The notes: generated by a model from the sequence alone, not told the origin. Counted from the stretch's first letter, positions 28,314 through 37,972 are shown. The stretch: 64,000 nt of DNA from Desulfitobacterium hafniense DCB-2 (GCF_000021925.1 NC_011830.1:2756001-2820000); one strand, 5' to 3'. A program made the numbers and translations.

Positions 28314-29359
28314 AAAAATCGGTACTGAAAAAAGCGGGGGCGGTCGTGCTCCTGGTCGCTATGCTTGTAGGACTTGCCGGCTGCGGCGGATCGGATCAGG
28401 CTAAGCTTTATGTCTACAACTGGGGAGACTACATTGATGAATCGGTCCTGGCCGAGTTTGAGAAAACCAATAATGTGGATGTCATCTACGAACAGTTCGC
28501 CACCAACGAAGAAATGTATGTTAAGATTAAAGCAGGCACAGCCAAGTATGATGTGGCCATTCCCTCGGATTATATGATCACCAAAATGATCAATGAAGGT
28601 TTGCTCCATACCATTGATATGACGGCGATCCCTAATTACGCTAAAATTGATGATCGCTTCAAGAATCTGGCCTTTGACCCTAAGAATGAATACACCGTTC
28701 CTTATATGTGGGGCACCGTCGGGATCATTTACAACAAAACCATGGTGGATGGCGTGGTGGACAGCTGGGATGTTTTATGGGATAAGAAATACACCAAGCA
28801 GATCCTGATGCTGGACAGCCAACGGGATTCCATTGCCGTGGCCTTGAAAAAACTGGGCTACTCTTTGAACAGCCGGGATGAAAAAGAGCTGGAAGAAGCA
28901 AAACAATTGCTGATTGAGCAGAAGCCTTTGCTGATGGCCTATGTAGGGGACGAAGTGAAGGATAAGATGATCGGCAATGAAGCGGCCATGGCTGTGGTTT
29001 GGTCGGGGGATGCGGTCTTTATGAAAGGTGAAAATCCTGATCTGGAGTACGTCATTCCTAAAGAAGGCAGCAATATCTGGTATGATGCTATGGTTATCCC
29101 TAAAACCAGTCAAAACAAAGAGATGGCGGAGAAGTTTATTGATTTTATGTGCAGCACAGATGTAGCGTTCAAAAATGCTGATTACATCGGTTATTCTACA
29201 CCTCAAAAAGAAGTCAGGGCCATGCTTCCTGATGATTTGACTTCTGACCCGGCCTATTATCCGGCTGAAGGTGAATTAAAAGGTTCAGAAGTTTTTGAAG
29301 ATCTCTCCGATGTTTTACCAATTTATGATAGAATATGGACAGAGGTAAAATCACAATAA
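28310..29359 (+). CDS. potD: Polyamine-binding lipoprotein
   Basis: 349-residue substrate-binding protein. It has a lipoprotein signal peptide with lipobox LAGC at residues 22-25 and the PotD opening YVYNWGDYIDES. It captures polyamine outside the membrane and hands it to PotBC. Last gene of potABCD. Confidence 0.94.
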   Translation: MKKSVLKKAGAVVLLVAMLVGLAGCGGSDQAKLYVYNWGDYIDESVLAEFEKTNNVDVIYEQFATNEEMYVKIKAGTAKYDVAIPSDYMITKMINEGLLHTIDMTAIPNYAKIDDRFKNLAFDPKNEYTVPYMWGTVGIIYNKTMVDGVVDSWDVLWDKKYTKQILMLDSQRDSIAVALKKLGYSLNSRDEKELEEAKQLLIEQKPLLMAYVGDEVKDKMIGNEAAMAVVWSGDAVFMKGENPDLEYVIPKEGSNIWYDAMVIPKTSQNKEMAEKFIDFMCSTDVAFKNADYIGYSTPQKEVRAMLPDDLTSDPAYYPAEGELKGSEVFEDLSDVLPIYDRIWTEVKSQ

Positions 29360-29380
29360 AGCGAAAAGCTTGAGGTTTTT

Positions 29381-29629
29381 ATGGTTAGATATTTAAGGGT
29401 TAAAAAATTCCGTAAAAAGAAAAATGCTCAACCGGAGGTCGAGCAGCCAAAACTCATGATGGATATCATCGAAGAAGAGTACCCGGAAAAGTATGATACC
29501 TTAAAAGAAAAAATTTCACAGCTTGGTCGTATGTTTACTCAAGAAGAATGGCTGACCATCCTGATGCGATCCAGGGCGGAGCATGAACGCTTTCTGCCGA
29601 AAAAGGGGAAACGGGAGCCTAAAGATTAG
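29381..29629 (+). CDS. Small conserved-type hypothetical protein
   Basis: 82-residue, highly charged, soluble protein (Lys/Arg-rich ends, acidic middle). No family recognised. ATG 29381 with a weak TGAGG five bases upstream. It sits 21 bases after potD and before a terminator, so it is probably the last gene of the pot transcript. Confidence 0.6.
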   Translation: MVRYLRVKKFRKKKNAQPEVEQPKLMMDIIEEEYPEKYDTLKEKISQLGRMFTQEEWLTILMRSRAEHERFLPKKGKREPKD

Positions 29630-29651
29630 CCGGAATGTATGGCCTATGTCA

Positions 29652-29680
29652 AAGGACACCTACCCAGGTGTCCTTATTTC
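29652..29680 (+). terminator. Terminator of the pot operon
   Basis: aaggacacc pairs with ggtgtcctt around a six-base loop; followed by ATTTC, a weak T-run. Confidence 0.65.
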
Positions 29681-29820
29681 ACGATCATAATGTATTTTAT
29701 AATGAACAGGCTACGCCGATGGAAACTGTAATATTATTATGGTTTTTTATGCCAAACTAACTGAGAATGCGTACGATTACAGCGAAACTAAGAATTTATG
29801 GATGGAGTGGAGGAAAGCGT

Positions 29821-30183
29821 ATGAATGTATTGGGCAATATTATTTGGTTAGTATTCGGAGGGATCCTGGCGGCGATTGCGTGGTTTTTGGCAGGTTTGAT
29901 TTTGTGCATTACGATCATTGGCATTCCCTTTGGCCTTCAATGTTTTAAGATAGCACAGTTTGTTCTGTTGCCTTTTGGCAAAGACATCGAATTGGGGAAC
30001 TTCGGTGTGGGAGGATTGCTGCTGAATATTCTCTGGATACTTCTCTTCGGATGGGAATTGGCCGTGGGTCACCTGGTGATTGGTTTGCTGCTCTGCCTTA
30101 CTGTTTTGGGGATTCCCTTCGGGATACAACATTTCAAATTTGCCCAGCTTGCCTTCATTCCTTTTGGGGCGAAGATCCGTTAA
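29821..30183 (+). CDS. YccF-domain membrane protein
   Basis: 120 residues made of two similar halves, each with hydrophobic helices ending in the pattern GIPFGLQ.FK.AQ....PFG, which defines the YccF domain. Membrane protein of unknown function. The start at 29821 has GGAGGAAA upstream and is preferred to a longer frame from 29767. Confidence 0.88.
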   Translation: MNVLGNIIWLVFGGILAAIAWFLAGLILCITIIGIPFGLQCFKIAQFVLLPFGKDIELGNFGVGGLLLNILWILLFGWELAVGHLVIGLLLCLTVLGIPFGIQHFKFAQLAFIPFGAKIR

Positions 30184-30267
30184 GGCGTTATCGATCCACA
30201 TATTTGGGTATGCCGTAAAAAATCATTAAGGCGTTTATGCTGGGAATGATCGATAGAGGGTGGGACT

Positions 30268-30456
30268 TTGGAGTACAAGCTTGAAGAGCGGGAAGAAATA
30301 TGCAGTGTAGCCAGCAAACTGGTTGTCTTAAAAATATACCGCTACCCATCCGCCGATCCGAATGCGGAGGGGGAGATTGCCGATTTTCATTGTAACCACA
30401 GCAGCGATCGCTGTGAATCCCGCTGTACTTATAAAATGCTTATGAACGATTATTAA
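30268..30456 (+). CDS. Small Cys-containing hypothetical protein
   Basis: 62 residues, TTG start at 30268 with GAGGGTGGG upstream. Four Cys residues (one near residue 11, then [12 protein letters not shown]) could bind a metal. Not recognised. A weaker alternative is that this is non-coding. Confidence 0.5.
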   Translation: MEYKLEEREEICSVASKLVVLKIYRYPSADPNAEGEIADFHCNHSSDRCESRCTYKMLMNDY

Positions 30457-30461
30457 AAGTC

Positions 30462-30492
30462 TTGACCTAAAGTTAAGTTTAGGTGCTATGAT
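30462..30492 (+). promoter_or_regulatory. MerR-type promoter with 19-bp spacer and operator palindrome
   Basis: TTGACC (30462-30467) and TATGAT (30487-30492) are 19 bases apart. Between them lies acctaaagttaagtttaggt (30465-30484), a 20-bp palindrome with one mismatched pair. A long spacer holding a dyad is the hallmark of MerR-family activation by DNA untwisting, and the sequence resembles NmlR/AdhR-type operators. It drives the aldo/keto reductase at 30554. Confidence 0.75.
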
Positions 30493-30553
30493 ACTAATAT
30501 CAGGATGCTCGTTTTTGAGGTTCATGAAAATCATCAACAAAGGTGGCACAACA

Positions 30554-31660
30554 GTGAAAAAGTTAGGATTTGGAATGATGCGGTTGCCCCTAAGAGCTCA
30601 GGAGAATCCCCAGAATATCGATCAGGAACAAGTGAACACGATGGTGGATTGTTTTCTGGAGAGAGGCTTTACCTATTTTGACACCGCTTATCGTTACCAT
30701 CAGGGAATGAGTGAAATTGCGCTGAGAAAAGCTCTTGTGGAACGCTATGCCAGGGATTCATTTACCATCACTGATAAAATGCCGGCATCTTTAGTCACGA
30801 AGAATGGAGATTACCAGAGGATATTTGACGAACAATTAGAACGATGCGGAGTCAGTTATTTTGACTATTATTTACTCCATGCCCTGGATGCCGCCAGGTA
30901 TGCTGCAACAGTGGAATACGGCGGTTTTGAATTTATGCGGAGATTAAAAGCGGCGGGTAAAGTAAAGCATATTGGCTTCTCTTATCATGACAAGGCAGCC
31001 TTGCTGGATCGGATATTAACCGAGCATCCGGAAATGGAGTATGTGCAGCTTCAGATCAATTACATTGACTGGGAGGATGAAGGAATCGAATCCCGTAAAT
31101 GCTATGAAGTCGCGACCAAGCATCATAAACCGGTCATCGTTATGGAACCCGTCAAAGGTGGGGCCTTGGCAACTGTACCTGAAGAAGCCGCGCAACTCTT
31201 TAAGGGTTATCACCCGGACCAAAGCATTGCCTCCTGGGCGGTCCGCTATGCAGCCTCCCTGGCTAATGTCTGCATGGTGCTCAGCGGTATGAGCACCCTC
31301 GGACAGCTCATGGATAATACAAGCTATATGCAAAACTTCATCACCTTAAAAGAGGAAGAACAGGAGCTCATCCAAAAGGCTATCGCCATAATCAACAATG
31401 ACATAGCGATTCCCTGCACCGCCTGTGAGTACTGTGTGGAAGGCTGCCCCATGCAGATTCCCATACCGAAATACTTTGCTTTGTATAATAATCAGCAGCG
31501 GCATGGGCTGTCCACCCAGCAGACCTACTACCGGAATTTAACCCAGGACTTAGGCAAAGCCTCGGACTGCATCCGTTGTCAACAATGTGAGCAGCATTGC
31601 CCGCAGCATATCCCGATTATAACAAAATTAGAAGAAGTAGCCAGAGTTTTTGATGTATAA
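30554..31660 (+). CDS. Aldo/keto reductase with C-terminal ferredoxin domain
   Basis: 368 residues from GTG 30554 (AGGTGG eight bases upstream; a longer frame from 30488 would begin inside the promoter). The N-terminal TIM barrel starts [12 protein letters not shown] and has the catalytic set Asp/Tyr in [10 protein letters not shown], Lys in TDKMP and His in YYLLHALD. The C-terminus has two [4Fe-4S] motifs, [12 protein letters not shown] and [12 protein letters not shown]. This fusion is common in anaerobes and probably links NAD(P)H or ferredoxin to reduction of aldehydes or quinones. The MerR-type promoter suggests induction by electrophile or aldehyde stress. Confidence 0.9.
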   Translation: MKKLGFGMMRLPLRAQENPQNIDQEQVNTMVDCFLERGFTYFDTAYRYHQGMSEIALRKALVERYARDSFTITDKMPASLVTKNGDYQRIFDEQLERCGVSYFDYYLLHALDAARYAATVEYGGFEFMRRLKAAGKVKHIGFSYHDKAALLDRILTEHPEMEYVQLQINYIDWEDEGIESRKCYEVATKHHKPVIVMEPVKGGALATVPEEAAQLFKGYHPDQSIASWAVRYAASLANVCMVLSGMSTLGQLMDNTSYMQNFITLKEEEQELIQKAIAIINNDIAIPCTACEYCVEGCPMQIPIPKYFALYNNQQRHGLSTQQTYYRNLTQDLGKASDCIRCQQCEQHCPQHIPIITKLEEVARVFDV

Positions 31661-31693
31661 TAATGATGGAGATAAACCGACAGGAGGGAAACT

Positions 31694-32326
31694 ATGAAAG
31701 TCATATTAGTGAACGGAAGTCCTCACAAGGATGGGTGTACCTTTACTGCTTTGGAAGAGGTGGCCAAGGCTCTGAATGAAGAGGGCATTGATACTGAATT
31801 TTTTCACCTGGGGACAAAACCTCTCAACGGCTGTATTGCCTGCGGACACTGTCGAAAACATCAACGCTGTGTTTTTCCCGACTCTGTCAATGAATTCCTG
31901 GACCTTGCCCAGGAAGCTGATGGTTTTATTTTTGGCTCCCCGGTCCATTACGCAGCGGCTGGGGGCGCGATCACTTCCTTTTTGGACCGGGTTTTCTACA
32001 CTGACTCAGGCTCGGGGAAACAAGCCTTTTACTTAAAGCCTGCCGCCGCAGTGGTCTCCGCCCGCAGAGCAGGAACGACAGCGAGCCTGGATCAGCTCAA
32101 TAAGTACTTTACGATTAAGGAGATGCCGATCATCTCATCCAAGTATTGGAACATGGTTCATGGCAACACCCCTGAGGAGGTCAGAAAGGATGAGGAAGGT
32201 TTGCAGATTATGCGAACCTTGGGCAGAAATATGGCCTGGTTTCTAAAATGTAAAGAAGCTGGGATCAGAGCCGGCATACCGTTTCCCTCTCAGGAAGAGG
32301 GACTAAGAACTAATTTTATCCGCTAG
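31694..32326 (+). CDS. NADPH-dependent FMN reductase-like flavoprotein
   Basis: 210-residue flavodoxin-fold protein: FMN-binding VNGSPHKDGCTFTAL and FGSPVHYA, with a Cys motif CIACGHCRKHQRC near residues 48-60 typical of iron-sulfur flavoprotein-like members. Follows the aldo/keto reductase by 33 bases and is probably co-transcribed; AGGAGGG before ATG. Confidence 0.9.
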   Translation: MKVILVNGSPHKDGCTFTALEEVAKALNEEGIDTEFFHLGTKPLNGCIACGHCRKHQRCVFPDSVNEFLDLAQEADGFIFGSPVHYAAAGGAITSFLDRVFYTDSGSGKQAFYLKPAAAVVSARRAGTTASLDQLNKYFTIKEMPIISSKYWNMVHGNTPEEVRKDEEGLQIMRTLGRNMAWFLKCKEAGIRAGIPFPSQEEGLRTNFIR

Positions 32327-32363
32327 AATTCTTTCTGCCCCTAATGATGGCATGATATTGACA

Positions 32364-32400
32364 GAAAGCATATGGTCATTGGGCCATATGCTTTCTTTAT
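32364..32400 (+). terminator. Terminator after the flavin reductase
   Basis: gaaagcatatgg pairs with ccatatgctttc, followed by TTTAT. Confidence 0.75.
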
Positions 32401-32499
32401 GAAAAAAGGATCTGAAAGGGAAGATGTAGAAATTTTTAAGAGATGAACCAAAAGGCAAAAATTGAGGATAATGCTTGGTTAGCCATAGGGGGAGCAGAT

Positions 32500-33240
32500 A
32501 TGTATCAATGCTTAAGGGGAGGTAAACTTCCCAAGAAGTCCGGTTATCGGAGCGCCTTAATTGTCGGTGCACTGTTGCTCTTATGCACAGGCTGCAGCAA
32601 GGACTCCGCCCCGGAAATAAAGCGTCTTGAACCCATACTTTATTTGCAGGTACCTACCATTGAGTGCCCTGTGGACAAAGATCAGGATGGCATCAGTGAT
32701 TTGGAGGATATCGTGGCCGGGGGTAAAGAAGAGGTGCGGAAGAGGCCCCGTTATCGGGATGCCTATTATGCAGGCGGGTATCCTCCGGAGAATGAAGGCG
32801 TATGTACAGATGTCATTTGGAGAGCACTTCACCATGCGGGATATGATCTTAAAGCCATGATCGATGAAGATATCCGTCAGAATACCTCCCTGTATCCGAG
32901 GGTTGACGAGGGGCGGGACGCCAATATAGATTTTCGCCGGGTGCAAAATCTAAAGGTCTTTTTCCAACGCCACGGTCAGGAGTTGACCACAGAAGTCATT
33001 GCCAATGATGTGGATAACTTATCTCAGTGGCAGCCTGGAGATATTGTCACCTTTGCTCTGCCCCATGAACACATAGCCATTATCTCAGATCGCCGCCGGC
33101 CTGATGGCATTCCCTTTATCCTTCATAATGGGGGTCCCGTGGCTTCTGAAGAGGATCGTTTGCTCTCCTGGCCCAGCCCTATTACGGGCCACTATCGGTT
33201 TCCTAAGTTCGACGGAGCTCTTATGGAGACAGCCGGATGA
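32500..33240 (+). CDS. DUF1287 lipoprotein
   Basis: 246 residues from ATG 32500 (GGGGGAG upstream; 32443 is a longer alternative). A signal with lipobox LCTGC near residue 30 makes it a likely lipoprotein. The DUF1287 core is seen in CTDVIWRAL, DANIDFRRV, WQPGDIVTF and HIAIISDRR, with Cys and His placed as in papain-like peptidoglycan hydrolases. It has a short DKDQDGISDLEDI calcium-type loop near residue 60. Probably acts at the cell wall. Confidence 0.82.
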   Translation: MYQCLRGGKLPKKSGYRSALIVGALLLLCTGCSKDSAPEIKRLEPILYLQVPTIECPVDKDQDGISDLEDIVAGGKEEVRKRPRYRDAYYAGGYPPENEGVCTDVIWRALHHAGYDLKAMIDEDIRQNTSLYPRVDEGRDANIDFRRVQNLKVFFQRHGQELTTEVIANDVDNLSQWQPGDIVTFALPHEHIAIISDRRRPDGIPFILHNGGPVASEEDRLLSWPSPITGHYRFPKFDGALMETAG

Positions 33241-33334
33241 ATTTGCATTTTAACTGTAAATACATTTTAATGGTAGATGTATAGTAGATATACAGCAGAT
33301 AAAATAACGGGAAAGATATAGTGGAGGTTCTGAC

Positions 33335-34198
33335 ATGTCGGTAGAAGAAGTTCCTATGTCCATGATCCAACAAATGAAGAAACGCATTTCCGTGAGAACG
33401 TATAAAGAAGAATTTCTGCACCCTGAGTTGAAAGAAAAGCTTAACTTAGCTTTTAAGGATAATCAGGGACCCTTTGGCGGAGCAGTTAGATTTGAGTTCG
33501 TTGAAAGAGAACTCGCCCAAAAAGAAGGTAATATAAAGCTAGGAACCTATGGAATAATCAAAGGCGCTTCTTCCTATGTTGTGGCGGCCATTCCAGAAGG
33601 AAAGCGGGATTTGGAAGACTTCGGGTATGTTCTCGAAAAACTAATCCTGTATGCTACTTCTTTAGGTCTTGGCACCTGTTGGTTAGGGGGAACGTATACA
33701 AAAAATGAATTCAGCAAGGCCATCGGGTTGCAGGCCGGGGAGATTATGCCTTGTATAACACCTATCGGTTATCCCCATCAGAAACGCAGTTTGCTGGAAT
33801 CTGCCATGAGATTAGCCGCGGGTTCCAAGAATCGCAAGCCATGGCAGGAACTCTTCTTTAACCAGGCTTTGGGACGGCCCTTGACGGAGGCGGAGGCAGA
33901 TAACTATGCTACACCATTGGAGATGGTCCGGCTTGCTCCATCGGCTTCCAACAAGCAGCCCTGGCGAATTATTATGGCTCAGGGAAGGGCTCACTTCTAC
34001 CTGCAGAGAACAAAAGATTATGGCAAAGGGCTGGGATTTGATATCCAGAGAGTGGATATGGGCATCGCCATGTGCCATTTTGAGTTGGCAGCCAAGGAAT
34101 TGGGACTGCCAGGTCAATGGCAGATCATCGAGTCAAAAGCAGACGCAGCTGAAAGCACTATTCCGCCGGGCACACACTATATCGTAAGCTGGGTCTAA
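33335..34198 (+). CDS. Nitroreductase-family protein
   Basis: 287-residue FMN-dependent nitroreductase-like protein, with RISVRTYKEE near the start, GTCWLGGTY in the middle and APSASNKQPWRI later. The last two are the FMN-binding signature parts; the order suggests the two-lobed TM1586-type subfamily in which one chain carries both halves. ATG 33335 behind TGGAGGT. An AT-rich region with short dyads (atacat/atgtat at about 33260-33285) precedes it and may hold an operator. Confidence 0.88.
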   Translation: MSVEEVPMSMIQQMKKRISVRTYKEEFLHPELKEKLNLAFKDNQGPFGGAVRFEFVERELAQKEGNIKLGTYGIIKGASSYVVAAIPEGKRDLEDFGYVLEKLILYATSLGLGTCWLGGTYTKNEFSKAIGLQAGEIMPCITPIGYPHQKRSLLESAMRLAAGSKNRKPWQELFFNQALGRPLTEAEADNYATPLEMVRLAPSASNKQPWRIIMAQGRAHFYLQRTKDYGKGLGFDIQRVDMGIAMCHFELAAKELGLPGQWQIIESKADAAESTIPPGTHYIVSWV

Positions 34199-34221
34199 TA
34201 CTGGACGGAGAGCACATTGGA

Positions 34222-34261
34222 AAACACCTTATTGAAGGCAATGGCAATAAGGTGTTTTTAT
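34222..34261 (+). terminator. Terminator after the nitroreductase
   Basis: aaacaccttattg pairs with caataaggtgttt and runs into TTTTTAT. Confidence 0.85.
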
Positions 34262-34281
34262 TTTTATAAAACTTGCTCTTG

Positions 34282-34310
34282 ATCAATATCGTTATTGATA
34301 ATATTATAAT
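34282..34310 (+). promoter_or_regulatory. Promoter with dyad before the HTH regulator
   Basis: atcaata-tcgt-tattgat (34282-34299) is a perfect 7-bp dyad lying directly upstream of TATAAT (34305-34310). It probably marks an operator, perhaps for autoregulation. Confidence 0.5.
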
Positions 34311-34354
34311 TAACGAGACAATTATTAAAAATAATATTGGAGCGAGGTGTTTTG

Positions 34355-34852
34355 ATGGCCAGCAACGCTTTAAATAGTTTGCTTAATCCTGTGAGAATGA
34401 ACATCCTCCAGCTGTTTTTAGAGAATGAGACAGAAACAGTGAAGCGGATCGCTGAGGAGTTGCCTGACCTTCCTCCGGCCAGCCTTTATCGCCATGTTAA
34501 TAAGCTGGTCGAGGATGAAATCATCGAAGTCTGTGCCGAATATAAAATCCGGGGGACAGTGGAAAAGGTTTATCGGCTGAAAAACGATCCCTCGCTGCAT
34601 TTCTACGCTTTTGCTATGACTTTGTTACGGGATTTTGATAAGTATTTACAGAGTAAGGATTACGATCTGGTTCAGGATCGAATTGATTTTCAAAGTTATG
34701 CTCTTTATCTCAGCGATCAGGAGTGTGATGAATTAGCGCAGACCCTCCGGGAAACACTTCATAAAATGGCAGACACTAAAAGCGGCGGGGGAGAGCGCAG
34801 ATTAAGGAAATTTTCTTTTGCCGTTATACCGGGAGATGAGAAGGGAAAGTAA
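34355..34852 (+). CDS. ArsR-like winged-helix regulator
   Basis: 165 residues. The N-terminal winged helix (LLNPVRMNILQLFLE, then LPPASLYRHVNKLVEDEII) is of the ArsR/HTH_20 type; the C-terminal half is helical (YAFAMTLLRDFDKYLQ...). No Cys metal site in the recognition helix, so it is more likely to sense a ligand or partner than metal. ATG 34355 with GCGAGGTG upstream. It lies before the amino-acid permease and may control it or itself. Confidence 0.8.
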   Translation: MASNALNSLLNPVRMNILQLFLENETETVKRIAEELPDLPPASLYRHVNKLVEDEIIEVCAEYKIRGTVEKVYRLKNDPSLHFYAFAMTLLRDFDKYLQSKDYDLVQDRIDFQSYALYLSDQECDELAQTLRETLHKMADTKSGGGERRLRKFSFAVIPGDEKGK

Positions 34853-34936
34853 AAAAATAATCGTGCCTGTTATTGAATTGTGGCAATATCTTTGCTAAAG
34901 TTGTGGCTGTGACATCATTATGGAGGAGTGCTGCTT

Positions 34937-36295
34937 ATGGATTATGAGCTACAGAAAAAGTATGGTTTATTCACTGCGATTGCCATGGTTATCGGAATTG
35001 TTATCGGAAGCGGCGTGTTTTTTAAAGCGGAGAAAATCTTGCTGGCTACCGGCGGGGATCTGCCCCTGGGCATTTTGGCCTGGGTGATCGGCGGTATGAT
35101 CATGATTGTGTGTGCCTATGTGTTTGCTACGATGGCGACACGTTATGAAAAGGTCAATGGAGTCGTAGATTACGCGGAAGCCACCATGGGCCGGGGATAT
35201 GCCTATATTCTGGGCTGGTTTATGACCACGATTTATTATCCGGCTATTACCTCCGTATTGGCCTGGGTCTCAGCCCGCTATACCTGTGTTCTCCTGGGGT
35301 GGGATATCGTAGGTGCGGAAGCGATGGCTATTGCTGGCTTTTACTTGGTGGGAAGCTATGCTCTTAATGCCTTGTCCCCGAAATTGGCGGGAAAATTCCA
35401 GGTTTCAACCACGATCATTAAGCTGATTCCCCTGATTTTAATGGCCATCCTGGGGACCATCACCGGGTTAAGCAACGGTGTCTTGGTTAAGAACTTTACT
35501 AGCGGCGTCATCGCTGATGTGTCAACTACCAATCCTCTGTTTACCGCTGTGGTGGCCACCGCTTTTGCTTATGAAGGCTGGATCATTGCCACTAGTATTA
35601 ATGCGGAATTAAGAGATGCCAAAAAGAATCTTCCTCGGGCCTTAACCTTTGGCACGATGTTTGTCGCTCTAATTTATATTTTATACTACACCGGACTTGC
35701 CGGTGCCGTGGAAAACAGTGTGATCATGGAAGGGGGAGAGACTGGAGCCAAGATTGCCTTTTCTACAGTCTTCTCTAATCTTGGCGGGTCCGTACTCTTT
35801 GTGTTTGTGGTCATCTCCTGTTTGGGAACCCTTAACGGATTAATGCTGGGATGTACCCGGGGATTTTACTCCCTGGCGGCCAGAGATCTTGGTCCTCAGC
35901 CCCATATCTATAAAAATATTGATGCCAACACCAATATGCCCACCAACTCCGCCATCATGGGCCTGTTATTTACGGCAGGGTGGCTGCTCTACTTCTTCGG
36001 TGCGAATTTGGTGCCTGAGTCTTGGTTTGGCCCCTTTAGCTTTGACAGCTCGGAGCTCCCCATTGTCACTCTGTACGTTATGTATATCCCCATCTTTATC
36101 ATGATGATGGTAAAGGAGCAATCCTTAGGCGGCTTTAAACGGTTTATTATGCCCACCCTGGCCATCTTTGCCTGCATCTTTATGGTCATTGCCGCTATTT
36201 ATGCTCACCGCTGGGCGGTTCTCTACTATCTAATCCTTTTTATAGTGGTTATGGCCGTGGGCGGAATATTCTATTTTACTAAAAAGCCTCACTAG
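34937..36295 (+). CDS. APC-family amino acid permease
   Basis: 452-residue transporter with about 12 membrane helices. Helix 1 carries the substrate-binding GIVIGSGVFFKAEK motif typical of APC carriers. Likely an amino-acid/proton symporter or antiporter; substrate not predictable. ATG 34937 with GGAGG 10 bases upstream. Confidence 0.9.
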   Translation: MDYELQKKYGLFTAIAMVIGIVIGSGVFFKAEKILLATGGDLPLGILAWVIGGMIMIVCAYVFATMATRYEKVNGVVDYAEATMGRGYAYILGWFMTTIYYPAITSVLAWVSARYTCVLLGWDIVGAEAMAIAGFYLVGSYALNALSPKLAGKFQVSTTIIKLIPLILMAILGTITGLSNGVLVKNFTSGVIADVSTTNPLFTAVVATAFAYEGWIIATSINAELRDAKKNLPRALTFGTMFVALIYILYYTGLAGAVENSVIMEGGETGAKIAFSTVFSNLGGSVLFVFVVISCLGTLNGLMLGCTRGFYSLAARDLGPQPHIYKNIDANTNMPTNSAIMGLLFTAGWLLYFFGANLVPESWFGPFSFDSSELPIVTLYVMYIPIFIMMMVKEQSLGGFKRFIMPTLAIFACIFMVIAAIYAHRWAVLYYLILFIVVMAVGGIFYFTKKPH

Positions 36296-36348
36296 AGATG
36301 TTTTTTCTTCTGTGGGGCTGCCTGAAGGGCCTGGGAGCCCAAATAATT

Positions 36349-36388
36349 AAGCCAGGAGCTTGTCCTAGCGGAACAGCTCCTGGCTTTT
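36349..36388. terminator. Bidirectional terminator between permease and NlpC/P60 genes
   Basis: aagccaggagct pairs with agctcctggctt around a 14-base loop, ending in TT. It lies between convergent genes. Confidence 0.8.
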
Positions 36389-36410
36389 AGCAATTTAAAT
36401 GGTTAGGCAA

Positions 36411-37841
36411 CTAGTAGCGGCGTGCTCCCAAATAGCGGGGGCCATAGAAGCTGTCGCTTACTCCGGAAACCTTAACCCCACTTCCGGGATTGGCAGCATG
36501 AACAAACTTGCCGTTACCGATGTAGATACCTACATGAGAGGCTCCGGAAGCATAGGTGCTGAAGAAGACCAAGTCTCCCGCTTGTAAATTATCTTTGCTC
36601 ACAGATGAGCCTGAATTGAATTGGTCAAAGGATGTTCGGGGAAGGGAGATCCCGGACCCGGAATAGATGTACTTGGTAAAGCCGGAGCAATCAAAACCGC
36701 TGGTACTGGTACCTCCGAAAACATATTTTGTACCTTGAAAGCTGAGAGCCCGCTCGACAAGGGAAGAACCATTGGCACTGCCCCGGGAGGTGGCAGAGGC
36801 TACATTGACTGTTTGCTTGCTGGGACCTTTAGCAACGACTTCATCAACGGGTTTCTCGACGATCTTCTCATCGAGAACTTTTTTGGCTACCTCGACACCG
36901 TTTCTCTGCTCATAAGAATAGGTTACGATTTTGGAACCGTTACTGCCTTTGGTGACAACTTTGGTTTGGCCTGGGTTAAGTTTATAATCAGTTTTAGTGA
37001 CTACGTCATAAGGAATGATCTCCTGACCGGAATATGTACCTTGGCTTACGACAGTCAGATAAGGTTCAACAGTGACAAGTTTGAGCACATCTCCCGGTTT
37101 GATCACAGTGTCTTCAGTTGCCCCGGGATTCCCCGCCAGAACTTCGGCGGTCAACATATTATTTTTGCGGGCGATCAACCACCAGGAGTCTTTTTCCTCT
37201 ACAGTATACTCTTTTGTGGTAACCTGGCCTTCGATGAGCTGTTCATAAGCCAGCTCCAGGGAAGTCATTTGGCTGGGCTGAATGGAAACCTTTTCAATAG
37301 TTATGTCTTCTAAAAAGCTGACAGAAGTAATTTTGTTTTCATCACTGGATTTGGAATAGTACTCTTCGTATTGCTTAAGTAATTTGTCCGCCTCTTCTTT
37401 ACTGGGTAAGTAAGCTATGGGTGTTCCATTCGCCAGAACTTTGTAGCCTTCCAGATAATAATTCAAAGAGCTGGCTAAATTTTCTTCCTTGATTTCTGAA
37501 GCTTTATAGGCGCTGTTTTTGATGCGGACATTTTCGTAGTTGATCTGGTCCCGTGTCTTGGCAACGACACCATAGGGCTCCCCTTTTTCCTGGAGGAATG
37601 TATCCACAAGGGTTTGTCCGCTTTGTGAATCTGCCACATAGCCCACTTGCTGGCCGTTGATCATCACCGCCGCCGCAGCGGTCGTCGTTAGAAAATAAAA
37701 TCCCAGGCTGCCGGTCAGAACAAGGGTTACTGTTAAAGAGCCAAGAACACGAGGCGATTTCCAAGAAACGTTTTTTGCAATTTTTTGAACTTGGTCGGAC
37801 GCTGAAACCTTGAATCGAGACAAGCTTTCCTTAAAATGCAT
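36411..37841 (-). CDS. Cell-wall hydrolase: LysM, G5 and NlpC/P60 domains
   Basis: 476-residue exported peptidoglycan hydrolase. In order: an N-terminal membrane segment (residues 32-58), an unknown middle domain, a LysM domain (about 210-255, YTVEEKDSWWLIARKN), a G5 domain (about 260-340), and a C-terminal NlpC/P60 endopeptidase with catalytic Cys in FDCSGF and His in SHVGIYIG. It cleaves stem peptides of the wall. A c-di-AMP riboswitch lies in its leader, matching the known control of such hydrolases. The SD AAGGTG sits at the riboswitch's 3' end. Confidence 0.95.
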   Translation of the reverse strand: MHFKESLSRFKVSASDQVQKIAKNVSWKSPRVLGSLTVTLVLTGSLGFYFLTTTAAAAVMINGQQVGYVADSQSGQTLVDTFLQEKGEPYGVVAKTRDQINYENVRIKNSAYKASEIKEENLASSLNYYLEGYKVLANGTPIAYLPSKEEADKLLKQYEEYYSKSSDENKITSVSFLEDITIEKVSIQPSQMTSLELAYEQLIEGQVTTKEYTVEEKDSWWLIARKNNMLTAEVLAGNPGATEDTVIKPGDVLKLVTVEPYLTVVSQGTYSGQEIIPYDVVTKTDYKLNPGQTKVVTKGSNGSKIVTYSYEQRNGVEVAKKVLDEKIVEKPVDEVVAKGPSKQTVNVASATSRGSANGSSLVERALSFQGTKYVFGGTSTSGFDCSGFTKYIYSGSGISLPRTSFDQFNSGSSVSKDNLQAGDLVFFSTYASGASHVGIYIGNGKFVHAANPGSGVKVSGVSDSFYGPRYLGARRY

Positions 37842-37855
37842 GCTCAGACACCTTT

Positions 37856-37972
37856 CTTAGCCTACGGGGTTAGTTGACGGATTCGGGCGAAAGTGTAAGC
37901 CCTACGCACAGGAGGTGCGATTCACCCCAGAAATTTAGTCCCCCGCTCTAGGATACCCCAGATTAGGCGTTT
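37856..37972 (-). promoter_or_regulatory. c-di-AMP (ydaO-yuaA) riboswitch
   Basis: Read on the minus strand, the leader holds the class's conserved blocks: gggggac, ggggtgaatcgc, gtagggc, cgcccgaatccgtca and ctaaccccgtaggc. These are the ydaO-type consensus segments in order. It ends about 15 bases before the hydrolase start, so ligand binding likely turns expression off. Confidence 0.9.

Noticed and set aside
36621..37313. 230-residue plus-strand frame opposite the NlpC/P60 gene
   Set aside because: Overlaps a clear multidomain hydrolase; no start signal and no recognisable domain.
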